Positions 1-6,680 of a DNA stretch of 23,439 bases are shown in pieces. The notes under the pieces were generated by a model. The model was not told the origin of the DNA and did not search any database. It was given only the letters and a program-made list of their open reading frames with translations. Position numbers and translations under genes: made by a program. Location of the stretch: the IMG/VR virus record IMGVR_UViG_3300046003_003235, positions 1 to 23,439 of that record, one strand, 5' to 3'. The stretch is from a virus. Numbering within the stretch: the first letter of the stretch is position 1; each line of letters opens with the position of its first letter.

Positions 1-288
1 AATGCCTCCGGCGGGGCCGGAAATTCCGGGCATCGGTTGTACGTTAGCGACCCGCAGGCGCTTAGCCCAAGAATCACGGGTAACATCAAGAGCAGCTTTC
101 CACGCATTTGTCGTGTCCTCTGTGATTTGTTTCTGTTCGGCGACCACACGCTCGGCAGCTTGTGCAGCAAGTTCGCTACGCAGTTCAATCAATTCCAGCT
201 TGTGCGTCTCGGCACGCCACATCGCACCTGTAAACAGGTTCATGGCGACTAGCGCTGCGATGGCGTACCAAGTAATCGGAAAGGTCAT
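1..288 (-). CDS. Rz-like inner-membrane spanin (partial, runs off left edge)
   Basis: I translated this by hand from the ATG at 288-286; it stays open to base 1, so the C-terminus is missing. The 96 visible residues begin with a short hydrophobic segment (residues 4-19, ITWYAIAALVAMNLFTGAMW) and continue as a charged, Ala/Glu/Lys/Gln-rich helical stretch with coiled-coil character (about 22-75). That is the layout of i-spanins (Rz or DUF2514 type): an N-terminal signal anchor with a periplasmic coiled coil that helps fuse the inner and outer membranes during lysis. The start overlaps the stop of the upstream gene as ATGA. Its place at the end of a lysis-type cluster supports the call. No o-spanin (Rz1) is visible in this part. 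Family assignment is by architecture, not by a conserved motif. Confidence 0.7.
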   Translation of the reverse strand, partial: MTFPITWYAIAALVAMNLFTGAMWRAETHKLELIELRSELAAQAAERVVAEQKQITEDTTNAWKAALDVTRDSWAKRLRVANVQPMPGISGPAGGI

Positions 289-719
289 TTGATTTCGATC
301 AGGCAGATTTCGCCAGCTTCCTCAGCGGCTTCGATGCGGGCCATCAGCACTGTCATAACATTGGCGCAGCCGCTGACACCGTCGACGGTGCGGAGCTTAC
401 CGAAGATCAAGCAGCCCTCTGAGTCCTCGGCGCGGTTGCCTCCGTGGATACGTACGCCCTCAAAAAACGGCACATTTGACAGGATCGGAAGAACCTTCTG
501 GAAGCGATGCGAGAACGACAGACCGAGCGCGTAGGTGCCACGCGGGATAGCCGTCTGCTTCTTGACCTTGTAGGATGCACCGTAAAACTCAAGCTGGCGG
601 TCCATGTCTTCTACGCACTCGCAGAACTTCAGCCCGTTGATATATACCTGAGACATGATGAAGGTCTCGGCACCTTCACGAAGTTGATTAGTTTCACGGA
701 TAACAACTACTTTCATCAT
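285..719 (-). CDS. DUF5675 family protein, possible lysis/cell-wall role
   Basis: This 144-aa protein carries the DUF5675 signature: a TAIPRGTY segment (residues 56-63), then SFSHRF, LPILSNVPFFEGVRIHGGN (about 77-95) and a DSEGC turn ending at Cys103. His92 and Cys103 in an IHGGN...EGC arrangement recall the His/Cys pair of L,D-transpeptidase folds, but catalysis is not established for this family, so that is inference. It is encoded between two membrane proteins and a spanin, where phages usually keep the endolysin, and no other muralytic gene is visible here. Its ATG overlaps the upstream stop as ATGA and is preceded by AAGGGA. A second in-frame Met directly follows the first. Confidence 0.75.
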   Translation of the reverse strand: MMKVVVIRETNQLREGAETFIMSQVYINGLKFCECVEDMDRQLEFYGASYKVKKQTAIPRGTYALGLSFSHRFQKVLPILSNVPFFEGVRIHGGNRAEDSEGCLIFGKLRTVDGVSGCANVMTVLMARIEAAEEAGEICLIEIK

Positions 720-1084
720 GCGTCCCTTATGATTGTGCGGAGGTGTTCAAGTAAGCGATCGCGCTCTTCGCCTTCACATTCACACTCGTTAGCCAACTGG
801 TAGCAGTCAAGAGCGACCAAGCGAACGTTTGCCAGCTTGTCGGTCAGATGTGCGACCGTAGCCTCAAGAGCTTCAACGCGGTCAGTCAGTCGCTTGATCT
901 CTTTCAGTACATTCTCAAGTACCGCGTCGTTGCCTTTGAACCCTTTGACGGTAGACTCGCTCTCGGCGTCCGACACCTTCTTGCTTCTGAAGTACGCACC
1001 AGTTCCAACAACAGCGGTGATTAGTGCGGCAACTGCCGTCCCGATGTAGCCTCCCAACCCATTAGGATCAAACTCGTTCGCCAT
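716..1084 (-). CDS. Small membrane protein with coiled coil, holin-like
   Basis: The 122-aa product has one clear transmembrane segment near the N-terminus (residues about 11-31, Gly/Ala/Val-rich), a short basic patch (FRSKK), and a long helical region with heptad-like Leu/Val spacing (about 55-90), followed by an acidic, Cys-containing tail. This could be a one-TM holin or a membrane-anchored accessory to lysis. The choice of holin rests on its neighbours: a spanin and a DUF5675 protein downstream and another membrane protein upstream. The ATG follows AGGA at good spacing. The coding region overlaps the upstream gene by 17 bases, an unusually long overlap for this cluster. Confidence 0.6.
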   Translation of the reverse strand: MANEFDPNGLGGYIGTAVAALITAVVGTGAYFRSKKVSDAESESTVKGFKGNDAVLENVLKEIKRLTDRVEALEATVAHLTDKLANVRLVALDCYQLANECECEGEERDRLLEHLRTIIRDA

Positions 1085-1580
1085 TTTTCATCCTATCCGT
1101 GGCTGCATAGCGAATTAAAATGATTGCCATAAAACCACTAGCAATAACCTCCATACCCATAATCTTTGGCATACGCCAAGTCAAGATTGCGTTGTTGTCC
1201 GGGAAGTACGCGAAGTAACAGCAGGCGACCGCAGTGATCCAGAGCGTTGCGCCCAAGGCGGCGTCGAACCACAGACGTACCTTGTTGTAAGTACGTGTGC
1301 GTAGCGAGTGGTAAGCGAGTACGCCTTGAGCCATCATTGCCCAACCCCATACCCACTCCGGCGCGATCTCGGCCATCAGCGAGTATGTGTGTCGACCTGT
1401 ACCTTGAATCAACTGGATAGCAGTAGGAAATACCTCGACGGGCCATAGTGCGAACTGTGCGCCAGTGTAGATAGAACCTAGCGCCAGCATCATTCGCAGG
1501 GCTTCCATGTCCGACTTAAAGAGAATCTCGTATTCACGAGTACGCCGTATGCGGCACATGAATCGTGTGCAGGGGCTCAT
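1068..1580 (-). CDS. Multi-spanning membrane protein of unknown function
   Basis: I do not recognise a family. The 170-aa protein has about four hydrophobic segments (roughly residues 30-48, 73-92, 104-126 and 141-160) joined by short loops, and Arg-rich ends. Its place directly before the holin-like gene suggests a lysis or membrane role, possibly the true holin, but nothing in the sequence settles it. The start at 1580 overlaps the upstream stop as ATGA and has a strong GAGGTGA ribosome-binding site. Met codons at residues 8 and 25 are possible alternatives, with weaker upstream sequence. The cysteine-rich first ten residues and the basic cluster before the first helix fit a cytoplasmic N-terminus. 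Confidence 0.6.
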   Translation of the reverse strand: MSPCTRFMCRIRRTREYEILFKSDMEALRMMLALGSIYTGAQFALWPVEVFPTAIQLIQGTGRHTYSLMAEIAPEWVWGWAMMAQGVLAYHSLRTRTYNKVRLWFDAALGATLWITAVACCYFAYFPDNNAILTWRMPKIMGMEVIASGFMAIILIRYAATDRMKNGERV

Positions 1581-2176
1581 GTCGTCACCTCTTTGGTAAC
1601 TGTCACCGCGCCGACCAGCAGCGCCGTAACTATGTCTGACGGGCTGACCATCTCTAGTTCATAGACGGCTTTCTTCCAGTCGAACAACGTCGTGTCAGCA
1701 GCTGATATGTTGAGCGTGATGGTGCAAGCTGCGATGTCGAGCGTAATGCCACCGCCGACTGTGGTTAGTGACTTGAGCAGAGTGCCACCGACCTTGTCTT
1801 TGATGGACATACGGGCTGAGTAACCGGTCATGTTGACCGGCGTGTTGAACTGAATAATCCCGCCAGATACGTATGGACGGAAGCCAGCTGCGTTGATTGC
1901 GTTGATTTCGATGGTGTTTGGATCGACTACTGTGACAGGGTTGAAATCCTTGTCTTTGAGGTTGTTCGCCTCGGAGTTGATCTCGGTCATACCCTTGACG
2001 TTGGTAACGGCACAGCGCCAACCGTTAGGGATTCCGTGCGCCGTCACTGTGATGCGAACGGGGGCTTCTTGAAGAATGCTCGTGATTTTCTTGTACTGAA
2101 TTGGTTCTGTTTCCCAACGCAGCACTAGGGAAAATGTTTTCCCTTGCACGATTGATAAGTCTTTTGTGTCAGCCAT
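1577..2176 (-). CDS. Virion/tail-associated protein with FCCH-like segment
   Basis: This 199-aa protein has a central stretch (residues about 40-110) with the pattern TVTAHGIPNG, then VKGMTEIN, then VDPNTIEI, then YVSGG. That pattern is seen in phage structural proteins annotated with an E1 FCCH-like domain. The C-terminal half (about 112-199) is beta-rich, with MTGYSARMSIKDK and an FDWKKAVYELE motif like the Ig-like modules of baseplate or tail proteins. A structural role is therefore likely; the exact position in the virion is unknown. A promoter-like pair of CTCTGA boxes sits just upstream. The ribosome-binding site is weak (GAGCGAAAT before ATG). Confidence 0.6.
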   Translation of the reverse strand: MADTKDLSIVQGKTFSLVLRWETEPIQYKKITSILQEAPVRITVTAHGIPNGWRCAVTNVKGMTEINSEANNLKDKDFNPVTVVDPNTIEINAINAAGFRPYVSGGIIQFNTPVNMTGYSARMSIKDKVGGTLLKSLTTVGGGITLDIAACTITLNISAADTTLFDWKKAVYELEMVSPSDIVTALLVGAVTVTKEVTT

Positions 2177-2182
2177 ATTTCG

Positions 2183-2214
2183 CTCATATCAGAGTTTGTT
2201 GGATTGTATCAGAG
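2183..2214 (-). promoter_or_regulatory. Promoter-like tandem CTCTGA boxes, 20 bp apart
   Basis: Read on the minus strand, CTCTGA (2214-2209) is followed directly by TACAAT, and a second CTCTGA (2194-2189) by TATGAG. Each reads as an extended -10 element (TG-A-hexamer). Other copies in the window have boxes 10 bp apart; here they are two helical turns apart, so this may be two overlapping start sites. It precedes the 199-aa virion gene. There is no recognisable -35. Confidence 0.55.
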
Positions 2215-2240
2215 TGGAGGTCGTGTGAACACAGCACAGC

Positions 2241-2921
2241 TTATAATCCGCCGTACGAGACCACACGGGTCTTGTGTTTCATGCGGTCAAACTCGGCTTT
2301 TGCCAACGAGCAGTACGCTTCAAAATTCTGTTTACCAGCGGCGCTGGCCTGCGGATTAAACGTCTCAGCGTCCTGTTTCTTGTACGCTAAATACTTCATC
2401 CAATCCAACAGATGAATGTGGTGGATTTCTTCAACGTCGTCGAGTTTCTGACCGTCGCCTGTGATGGTCGAAAGCGGCAGACGGTAGACGTACATATCGA
2501 CGTAGTCATCGACTTTAGGTACCTGAACCCATCGCACTGTGTTCTTCTGCATACCAACAACCATGTAGCGCACTTCGCCTTGGTTGTTGTCCAGCAGCAG
2601 CCGCTTAACCTGACCGTAGTCCATTGAGCGCAGCTTGCCGACATCGGCTTCGTTGATGACATTGACAGTATTCAGGTCTGAGCGGCGTGATGCGCTCATA
2701 ATCCGCAGAATACTTGGGTGCAGCGCGGCTACAGCCTCGCCGGTTACGATAGGGATTGCCGTGGCATCGCTCAGGAAGTCAGGGATGCCGCCGGTGAGAC
2801 GGACGAACATGTGGTAGGCGTCGTTTGCGTAACGCCACACCTCATCGTCTGTCCACAAATAAGGACGGACCTCGTCAACCACATCCGAGCGGAAGGCTTC
2901 GTAGAGACCCGTCGAGTCCAT
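2241..2921 (-). CDS. Head-tail adaptor-type protein (DUF6682-like)
   Basis: The 226-aa product resembles neck/adaptor proteins found next to the capsid genes of N4-gp56-type podoviruses. It has an N-terminal helical part (LYEAFRSDVVDEVRPYLWTDDEVWRYANDAYHMF in outline, residues 6-40), a Val/Ile-rich middle with RWVQVPKVDDYVDMYVYRLP in outline (about 130-152), and a helical C-terminus. Such proteins bridge the portal to the tail tube. The call rests on this pattern and on position, so the exact role is inference. Its start overlaps the upstream stop by one base (TAATG), with GAGG as ribosome-binding site, so the two genes are translationally coupled. Confidence 0.6.
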   Translation of the reverse strand: MDSTGLYEAFRSDVVDEVRPYLWTDDEVWRYANDAYHMFVRLTGGIPDFLSDATAIPIVTGEAVAALHPSILRIMSASRRSDLNTVNVINEADVGKLRSMDYGQVKRLLLDNNQGEVRYMVVGMQKNTVRWVQVPKVDDYVDMYVYRLPLSTITGDGQKLDDVEEIHHIHLLDWMKYLAYKKQDAETFNPQASAAGKQNFEAYCSLAKAEFDRMKHKTRVVSYGGL

Positions 2922-3307
2922 TATTGTGCGGCCTCAGCTTTGAAAATCTTGTACTCGTTCCACTCTTCGACGATCTCGGCCTTGTCCATAGTGAAGGCGA
3001 CAATCTTCTCCATAGCCTTGACGCTAGGTACGCCCTGAGCGGTGAATTCCTTGGAGTCGTTCTTGTCGATGATCAGATCGAACGCGGCGCGAATCTCTTC
3101 CTGACGCTCAAGACCCTGCGGCTCTTGATACACAGGCTTCTCGTTAGGCAACGGGCTTGGGGTTTCACCTTCAGCTCGGACACCGCCGATTGCGATTACT
3201 TCGCGCTCCATGTACGGAGGAACGAAGCTCGGTTCGCCTTCAGTGAAGGACAGAACGCCGTTGGTTGAGCGGAGGACATAATTGCGGTTTAGTACGTATA
3301 AGGGCAT
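2921..3307 (-). CDS. Small virion-module protein of unknown function
   Basis: I do not recognise a defined domain in this 128-aa protein. The first 40 residues are beta-rich (MPLYVLNRNYVLRS, then FVPPYMEREV) and look like short head proteins that follow the capsid gene in many tailed phages. The middle is Pro/Glu-rich. The last 60 residues are helical and acidic with a segment like helical DNA- or protein-binding modules (VPSVKAMEKIVAF). It is the first gene after the terminator that closes the capsid unit and is coupled to the adaptor gene downstream. Ribosome-binding site GAGGT precedes the ATG. Confidence 0.6.
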   Translation of the reverse strand: MPLYVLNRNYVLRSTNGVLSFTEGEPSFVPPYMEREVIAIGGVRAEGETPSPLPNEKPVYQEPQGLERQEEIRAAFDLIIDKNDSKEFTAQGVPSVKAMEKIVAFTMDKAEIVEEWNEYKIFKAEAAQ

Positions 3308-3325
3308 GACTACCTCGGTTAAAGT

Positions 3326-3349
3326 CTCCGACCCATCGCTGGGTCGGAG
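3326..3349 (-). terminator. Second hairpin after the capsid unit (processing or terminator)
   Basis: A perfect 10-bp stem with a 4-base loop (arms 3326-3335 and 3340-3349, CTCCGACCCA against its complement). On the minus strand it is followed only by ACTTTAACC, a poor U tract. It stands immediately downstream of the stronger terminator and just ahead of the next gene. It may stabilise or process the mRNA rather than terminate. Confidence 0.5.
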
Positions 3350-3353
3350 TTAT

Positions 3354-3383
3354 AAAAAGCACTAGAGCGTCGCCGCCCTAGTG
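3354..3383 (-). terminator. Intrinsic terminator closing the capsid transcription unit
   Basis: On the minus strand a hairpin of 6 bp, one mismatch, 3 bp and a 4-base loop (arms within 3360-3383) is followed by C and five T (3358-3354), then AT. It begins 10 bases after the stop of the decoration-type gene. A terminator here lets capsid and decoration proteins be made in excess over the connector proteins downstream. Confidence 0.75.
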
Positions 3384-3393
3384 AAGTCCCACG

Positions 3394-3840
3394 TTAGTTC
3401 GGGTTTACTTCGTTTGCGCGATTCGGCTGGACGTAGAACACACGGATGGTGGCCTTACCAGCTGAAGCGTTAGCAACGGTGGAGTTGATGGTCAGACGCA
3501 GATTCTCAGTGGTGCGGAAGCCGGTCAGGGTCAGCGCGGTGCGTGCACCGACTGCGCCCTTCAGGTCAAACGCTGAGAGATAGCGGGTTGCAGAGACTGA
3601 GTCACCGAGGGACACGGTGTAGGCGGTTGGGCCGACACCTTGAACTTCGACTACAGCCTCGCCGCCAACTACGACAGCGCCTTCCGGCAGGTTGAGTGCT
3701 GCGACATCCACAGCGTCGGTAAATACCGAGCCGAAGGTCTTGGTAACACCAGCAGCGTTAACGATGGTGTCGTCAAAGTTGAAGGTGAACTCAGCTTCCA
3801 TCAGGTACTGAGCAGAGCGCGATGCGAGAAGTTTAGCCAT
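3394..3840 (-). CDS. Head decoration/minor capsid-type protein
   Basis: This 148-aa protein is mostly short beta strands rich in Val, Thr, Ala and Gly, with few Cys or Trp, as expected of capsid cement or decoration proteins. Nothing enzymatic is visible. It lies 13 bases downstream of the major capsid gene, with its own strong AAGGAGA ribosome-binding site, and ahead of an intrinsic terminator. It therefore shares the capsid transcript and is probably made in large amounts. Pattern features include FGSVFTDAVDVAALNLPEG (residues about 36-54), also seen in phage proteins of this position. The decoration role is an inference from position, size and composition. Confidence 0.6.
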   Translation of the reverse strand: MAKLLASRSAQYLMEAEFTFNFDDTIVNAAGVTKTFGSVFTDAVDVAALNLPEGAVVVGGEAVVEVQGVGPTAYTVSLGDSVSATRYLSAFDLKGAVGARTALTLTGFRTTENLRLTINSTVANASAGKATIRVFYVQPNRANEVNPN

Positions 3841-3853
3841 TTGTCAGCTCTCC

Positions 3854-4963
3854 TTATTGTGCAACGAAGGCAGAGATCACACCGTGGTCTTCTTTGGTGC
3901 CGCCGCTGTACTGGGTGGTGAATTGAGGCTTCAGGAAGCCAAGAATCTTGGAGACGCTGATACCCGGTTGGTTGTCATAGTCGAACTCTTTCTCGACCCA
4001 GTCAGGATTGCCGATGTCAGCCATACCGAGAGCTTGAGCGCCGCAGAACAGAATCTGGCAACCATCAACTGCGCCGCCGCCCCACTTGGAACCACCAGCA
4101 GCCAAGCGGCTGTTAGGTACGTGGCGGAACTCGTGCAGGTAGATACCGTCGATCTTGACGCTAGAGCCGGTGAATAGCTCGTTACCAGCGCCGCGCTGCT
4201 GTGCATAACGCAGGTTGTCACGATAAACCGGATCAAGCTTCAGCTTGGACATAGCCATCGGAGACAGGAAGGCGTGGTAGGTCTCTTCGCCGCCGGATTC
4301 CTTGATACCGCGAACGTAGTTCTCTTTCGCGTAGGCTTTCAGCTGAACGAACAGTTCCCAAGCTGGGGTGTCGGTCGAAACGATGTTGTTCTGGCCGCCA
4401 GCGGTGTCGAACAGCTTGGTGGTGTTGTTCCAGCGACCTACGCGCTTGGCAGACGGAGCGACTACGTCAGCTGCGAATTCCAAGTTCTTCAGGTTGGAGC
4501 CAACACGGATGGTGCCGTTCGGGTGCTGGGTGTAAGCGCGGCCAGCCAGCGTCAAGAACGCCAATTGGTCGATACGGTCAGACAGCCAGTAGGACAGACG
4601 GTCACGGGCGGATTCACGGAAGTTAACAACAGACTTCTGGTCGGCCATCTTACCTTCGTGGCGTACAGCGTCACGCATTTGGTCGATACGGATCACTTGA
4701 TCGTACGACTTCATTGCCTCTTCGTTACCTTCCAAGGTGTTGTCACCAGTAACGCCATCGCCTTCGAGGTCGGCCAACAGGGTGATAACGGCGCGTGCGC
4801 CTTTCTCGGTCTTCTTCAGCTCAGTGATGTGCTGAATCATGGAGTTGGCATCTTTGCCAAGGAATTTGTTGATGAACGACTGGTTGCGAGCTTGCTTCCA
4901 GAAATCAAGTGACCATACGGTTTTCTGTTCGCTGGTCAGTAGCGCAAAATTGGTTGTGGACAT
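3854..4963 (-). CDS. Major capsid protein, N4-gp56 family
   Basis: The 369-aa protein matches the N4-gp56-type HK97-fold capsid family. It starts with SEQKTVWSLDFWKQARNQSF (residues 11-30), followed by FLGKDANSMIQ. The N-terminal region has EGDGVTGDNTLEGNEEAM (about 68-85), then DQMRDAVRHEGKMADQK and a helix with RDRLSYWLSDRIDQL (about 120-134). The length is usual for the family. Many copies form the icosahedral shell. A perfect AGGAGG lies five bases before the ATG, and the gene has its own promoter-like element and a structured leader of about 230 bases, in line with very high expression. It follows scaffold and portal genes with two small non-structural genes in between. Confidence 0.93.
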   Translation of the reverse strand: MSTTNFALLTSEQKTVWSLDFWKQARNQSFINKFLGKDANSMIQHITELKKTEKGARAVITLLADLEGDGVTGDNTLEGNEEAMKSYDQVIRIDQMRDAVRHEGKMADQKSVVNFRESARDRLSYWLSDRIDQLAFLTLAGRAYTQHPNGTIRVGSNLKNLEFAADVVAPSAKRVGRWNNTTKLFDTAGGQNNIVSTDTPAWELFVQLKAYAKENYVRGIKESGGEETYHAFLSPMAMSKLKLDPVYRDNLRYAQQRGAGNELFTGSSVKIDGIYLHEFRHVPNSRLAAGGSKWGGGAVDGCQILFCGAQALGMADIGNPDWVEKEFDYDNQPGISVSKILGFLKPQFTTQYSGGTKEDHGVISAFVAQ

Positions 4964-5193
4964 TACGTCCTCCTATGTAAATGAATCGTGTGGTTTCTGA
5001 AGCTCTCTCGTGGCTTCTGCGCGGTGCCTTGTCGCTGGCGACATGCGAAATCAAACGACCATTACGAGGACGAATCGGCTGGGTTTAGTGCCTCTAGCTA
5101 GGCGGCGTCCGTATCGCTGGACTTGCGAGGTTGGTGGCTTACGGCCACCACTCGTCTCGGGGGATGAGAAAGCACGAGGTAGGTGCGGCTCAG
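4964..5193 (-). promoter_or_regulatory. Structured 5' leader of the capsid mRNA
   Basis: No gene was found in these 230 bases between the promoter-like motif and the capsid ATG. On the minus strand they can form several short hairpins: GGTGGC with GCCACC around a 5-base loop (near 5130-5147), GTCC with GGAC, GCCT with AGGC, and GAAGC with GCTTC (near 4998-5016). It ends in AGGAGG and ATG. A 23-codon reading frame in it lacks a ribosome-binding site and I do not call it. The structure may stabilise the capsid transcript; this is inference. Confidence 0.5.
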
Positions 5194-5215
5194 ATACTAT
5201 CAGAGTGCATCAGAG
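5194..5215 (-). promoter_or_regulatory. Promoter-like CTCTGA tandem for the capsid unit
   Basis: Two exact CTCTGA boxes on the minus strand (5215-5210 and 5205-5200), 10 bp apart, run directly into TAGTAT (5199-5194), giving an extended -10-like TGATAGTAT. The upstream end touches the stop codon of the preceding gene. It sits about 230 bases before the capsid start. No -35 sequence is evident, which suggests an activator or a phage-specific polymerase. Confidence 0.7.
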
Positions 5216-5479
5216 TTATGCAACTATTTTTGATAAACGTTCAGCCAACAAGTAGCCTTCTAGCTGCCACAGTTTGTCGAACGCATTTTCATAGGCGATA
5301 CCGCGACCGATCGCTTCGTCGAAGTTCCGAGGGTCAACACACGCAGACTCGCCGCGTACGCCGAAGCCGTTCGCCATCGTGATGTTACAGATGGTGCAGG
5401 TAGTACCCGGAATGACGAAGTACGACACGTCCTTCATGCGGGAGATGATGTACGGCTTGTCGATAGAGGTTTTCATCAT
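5216..5479 (-). CDS. Gp49-like phage protein
   Basis: This 87-aa protein fits the Gp49/Gp66-like phage family of unknown function. It has TTCTICNITMANGFGVRGES in outline (residues 26-45), then ACVDPRNFDEAIGRGIAYENA and a C-terminal LWQLEGYLLAERL (residues 69-81). Length is normal for the family. It is a small accessory protein, here placed between the Tad2-like gene and the capsid gene. It overlaps the upstream gene by 4 bases and may start at either of two adjacent Met codons. Its stop codon touches the capsid promoter-like motif. Confidence 0.8.
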   Translation of the reverse strand: MMKTSIDKPYIISRMKDVSYFVIPGTTCTICNITMANGFGVRGESACVDPRNFDEAIGRGIAYENAFDKLWQLEGYLLAERLSKIVA

Positions 5480-5709
5480 AGTTGAACCCAGTCCTCAGCT
5501 AATACGTCAGTTTGTGAAGCCAGCCATGGCACGCGAGCACCCGGAGTCGTCTTCGCATTGTCAGGATAGCTCATAAAAATGTAGGGTAGAGTCATCTTGC
5601 TGTGAGCGTCAGGTACCTGAAGCTCCAACCACAGGCCGACGCCATTCCAACCAGAACGGCTTACCTTTTGCCCAGCTTTCAGGGCTTCAAGCGCTTGACC
5701 GAAGTTCAT
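5476..5709 (-). CDS. DUF2829/Tad2-like protein, putative Thoeris anti-defence
   Basis: This 77-aa protein matches the DUF2829 family: MNFGQALEALKAGQKVSR (residues 1-18), a GWNG turn (20-23), a beta-strand region, then PWLASQTDVLAEDW (61-74). Members of this family include Tad2, a phage protein that binds and sequesters the cyclic ADP-ribose-type signal of Thoeris defence, so that the effector is not activated. That link comes from the family; ligand binding by this copy is inference. The length is typical. It overlaps the scaffold gene by 4 bases and the next gene by 4 bases, and so is transcribed with late head genes, an unexpected place for an anti-defence protein. Confidence 0.8.
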   Translation of the reverse strand: MNFGQALEALKAGQKVSRSGWNGVGLWLELQVPDAHSKMTLPYIFMSYPDNAKTTPGARVPWLASQTDVLAEDWVQL

Positions 5710-6680
5710 ACGAAGTCACCCCGCAACTTAGCCTTGGTACTCTCAGGCAGAGCTTTGAACTCTTCCTCAGTCATCTGCGACACATTCGGCAAAGTGCCTG
5801 TCTGACCGGCCTTGTCGGAGTCCATACCGCTGTCCTTCAGGCTCCCCGGCTGCTTGGCTGCGGTAGCGAGGTTCTTCTTAACCTGCTCGGCCTTGCGGTC
5901 AGCGGTCTGCTTAGCTGCAGCAAGACCCTTCTCGTCGGCTGGCTCTTGCGGAGCCGTGCCGAAGCGCTTCATAACCGTGTTTGCGGCCTCGGTCAGTGCG
6001 TCAGACGGTGAGTAGCCCTGCTGCTGGATCAACGTGCGCTGCTTGGTCAGTACCAGCTCGACCAGATCAGCGTCGTAGACTTCAGAGTCAGGGTTCAGCG
6101 GAGCGTAGTCAGCTTCCAGACGTGCGATGGAGGCGTTGACGCGCTGGGACTCAAGGGCTTGGCTCGTGCGCTGAGTAACCATCGCCTCGGACTCAGCGCG
6201 TGCAATCTGGCGTTCGGACATACGAATGTCCTTCATCACCTTGGCTGCGCCAGCGGTGTCGCCGTCCAGCAACAGCTCAGCGTGCTTGGACTCAAGCGCC
6301 TCAATCGAAGCCTCAAGCTCGGCAACCGCAGTGCTCTGCTCTTGCTGACGCGAGGCTTGAGCCAGCTGGCGCTCTAGCTCGGCAGCACGGCGCTCCGCAG
6401 CTTCGCGTGCGTCACGCTCCTTACCAACAGCTTCGTCGAAGCGTGCCTTGGGAATACCCTTGCCGGTGAACTTGCCCTTCTCATCACGCGGCTGCTCTTC
6501 CTCAGGCTCTTCCGGCTCGAGCTCTTCGCTCGGCTCGGTTGGCTCCTCAGTAGGCTCTACAGGTTCTTCAACCGGTTCGGTTTTTGGCTCCTCAACAGGT
6601 ACGATCGAGTCACCCCGATCCATAGCTGCTAGATCAAGGGTTTCGAGGTCCGGTGTCGGCTGGATGTTGTCGATGTCCAT
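5706..6680 (-). CDS. Capsid scaffold protein
   Basis: The 324-aa product has the make-up of a phage scaffold. The first 65 residues are acidic, with imperfect PVEEP/PTEEPTEPSEE repeats. A DEKGKFTGKGIPKARFDEAV linker follows (about 67-86), and then a long Ala/Glu/Arg/Gln coiled coil (about 88-190). The C-terminus is basic and disordered, ending in a short helix (SQMTEEEFKALPE, about 300-312) that may contact the coat. It sits between portal and capsid genes, the usual scaffold position. AAGGAG overlaps the portal stop codon and serves as ribosome-binding site. Scaffolds are removed before packaging, so it should be absent from mature virions. Confidence 0.85.
   Translation of the reverse strand: MDIDNIQPTPDLETLDLAAMDRGDSIVPVEEPKTEPVEEPVEPTEEPTEPSEELEPEEPEEEQPRDEKGKFTGKGIPKARFDEAVGKERDAREAAERRAAELERQLAQASRQQEQSTAVAELEASIEALESKHAELLLDGDTAGAAKVMKDIRMSERQIARAESEAMVTQRTSQALESQRVNASIARLEADYAPLNPDSEVYDADLVELVLTKQRTLIQQQGYSPSDALTEAANTVMKRFGTAPQEPADEKGLAAAKQTADRKAEQVKKNLATAAKQPGSLKDSGMDSDKAGQTGTLPNVSQMTEEEFKALPESTKAKLRGDFV

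Noticed and set aside
5012-5080. A 23-codon ORF in the capsid leader (minus strand)
   Set aside because: No ribosome-binding site and basic, low-information sequence; the leader is better explained as structured RNA.
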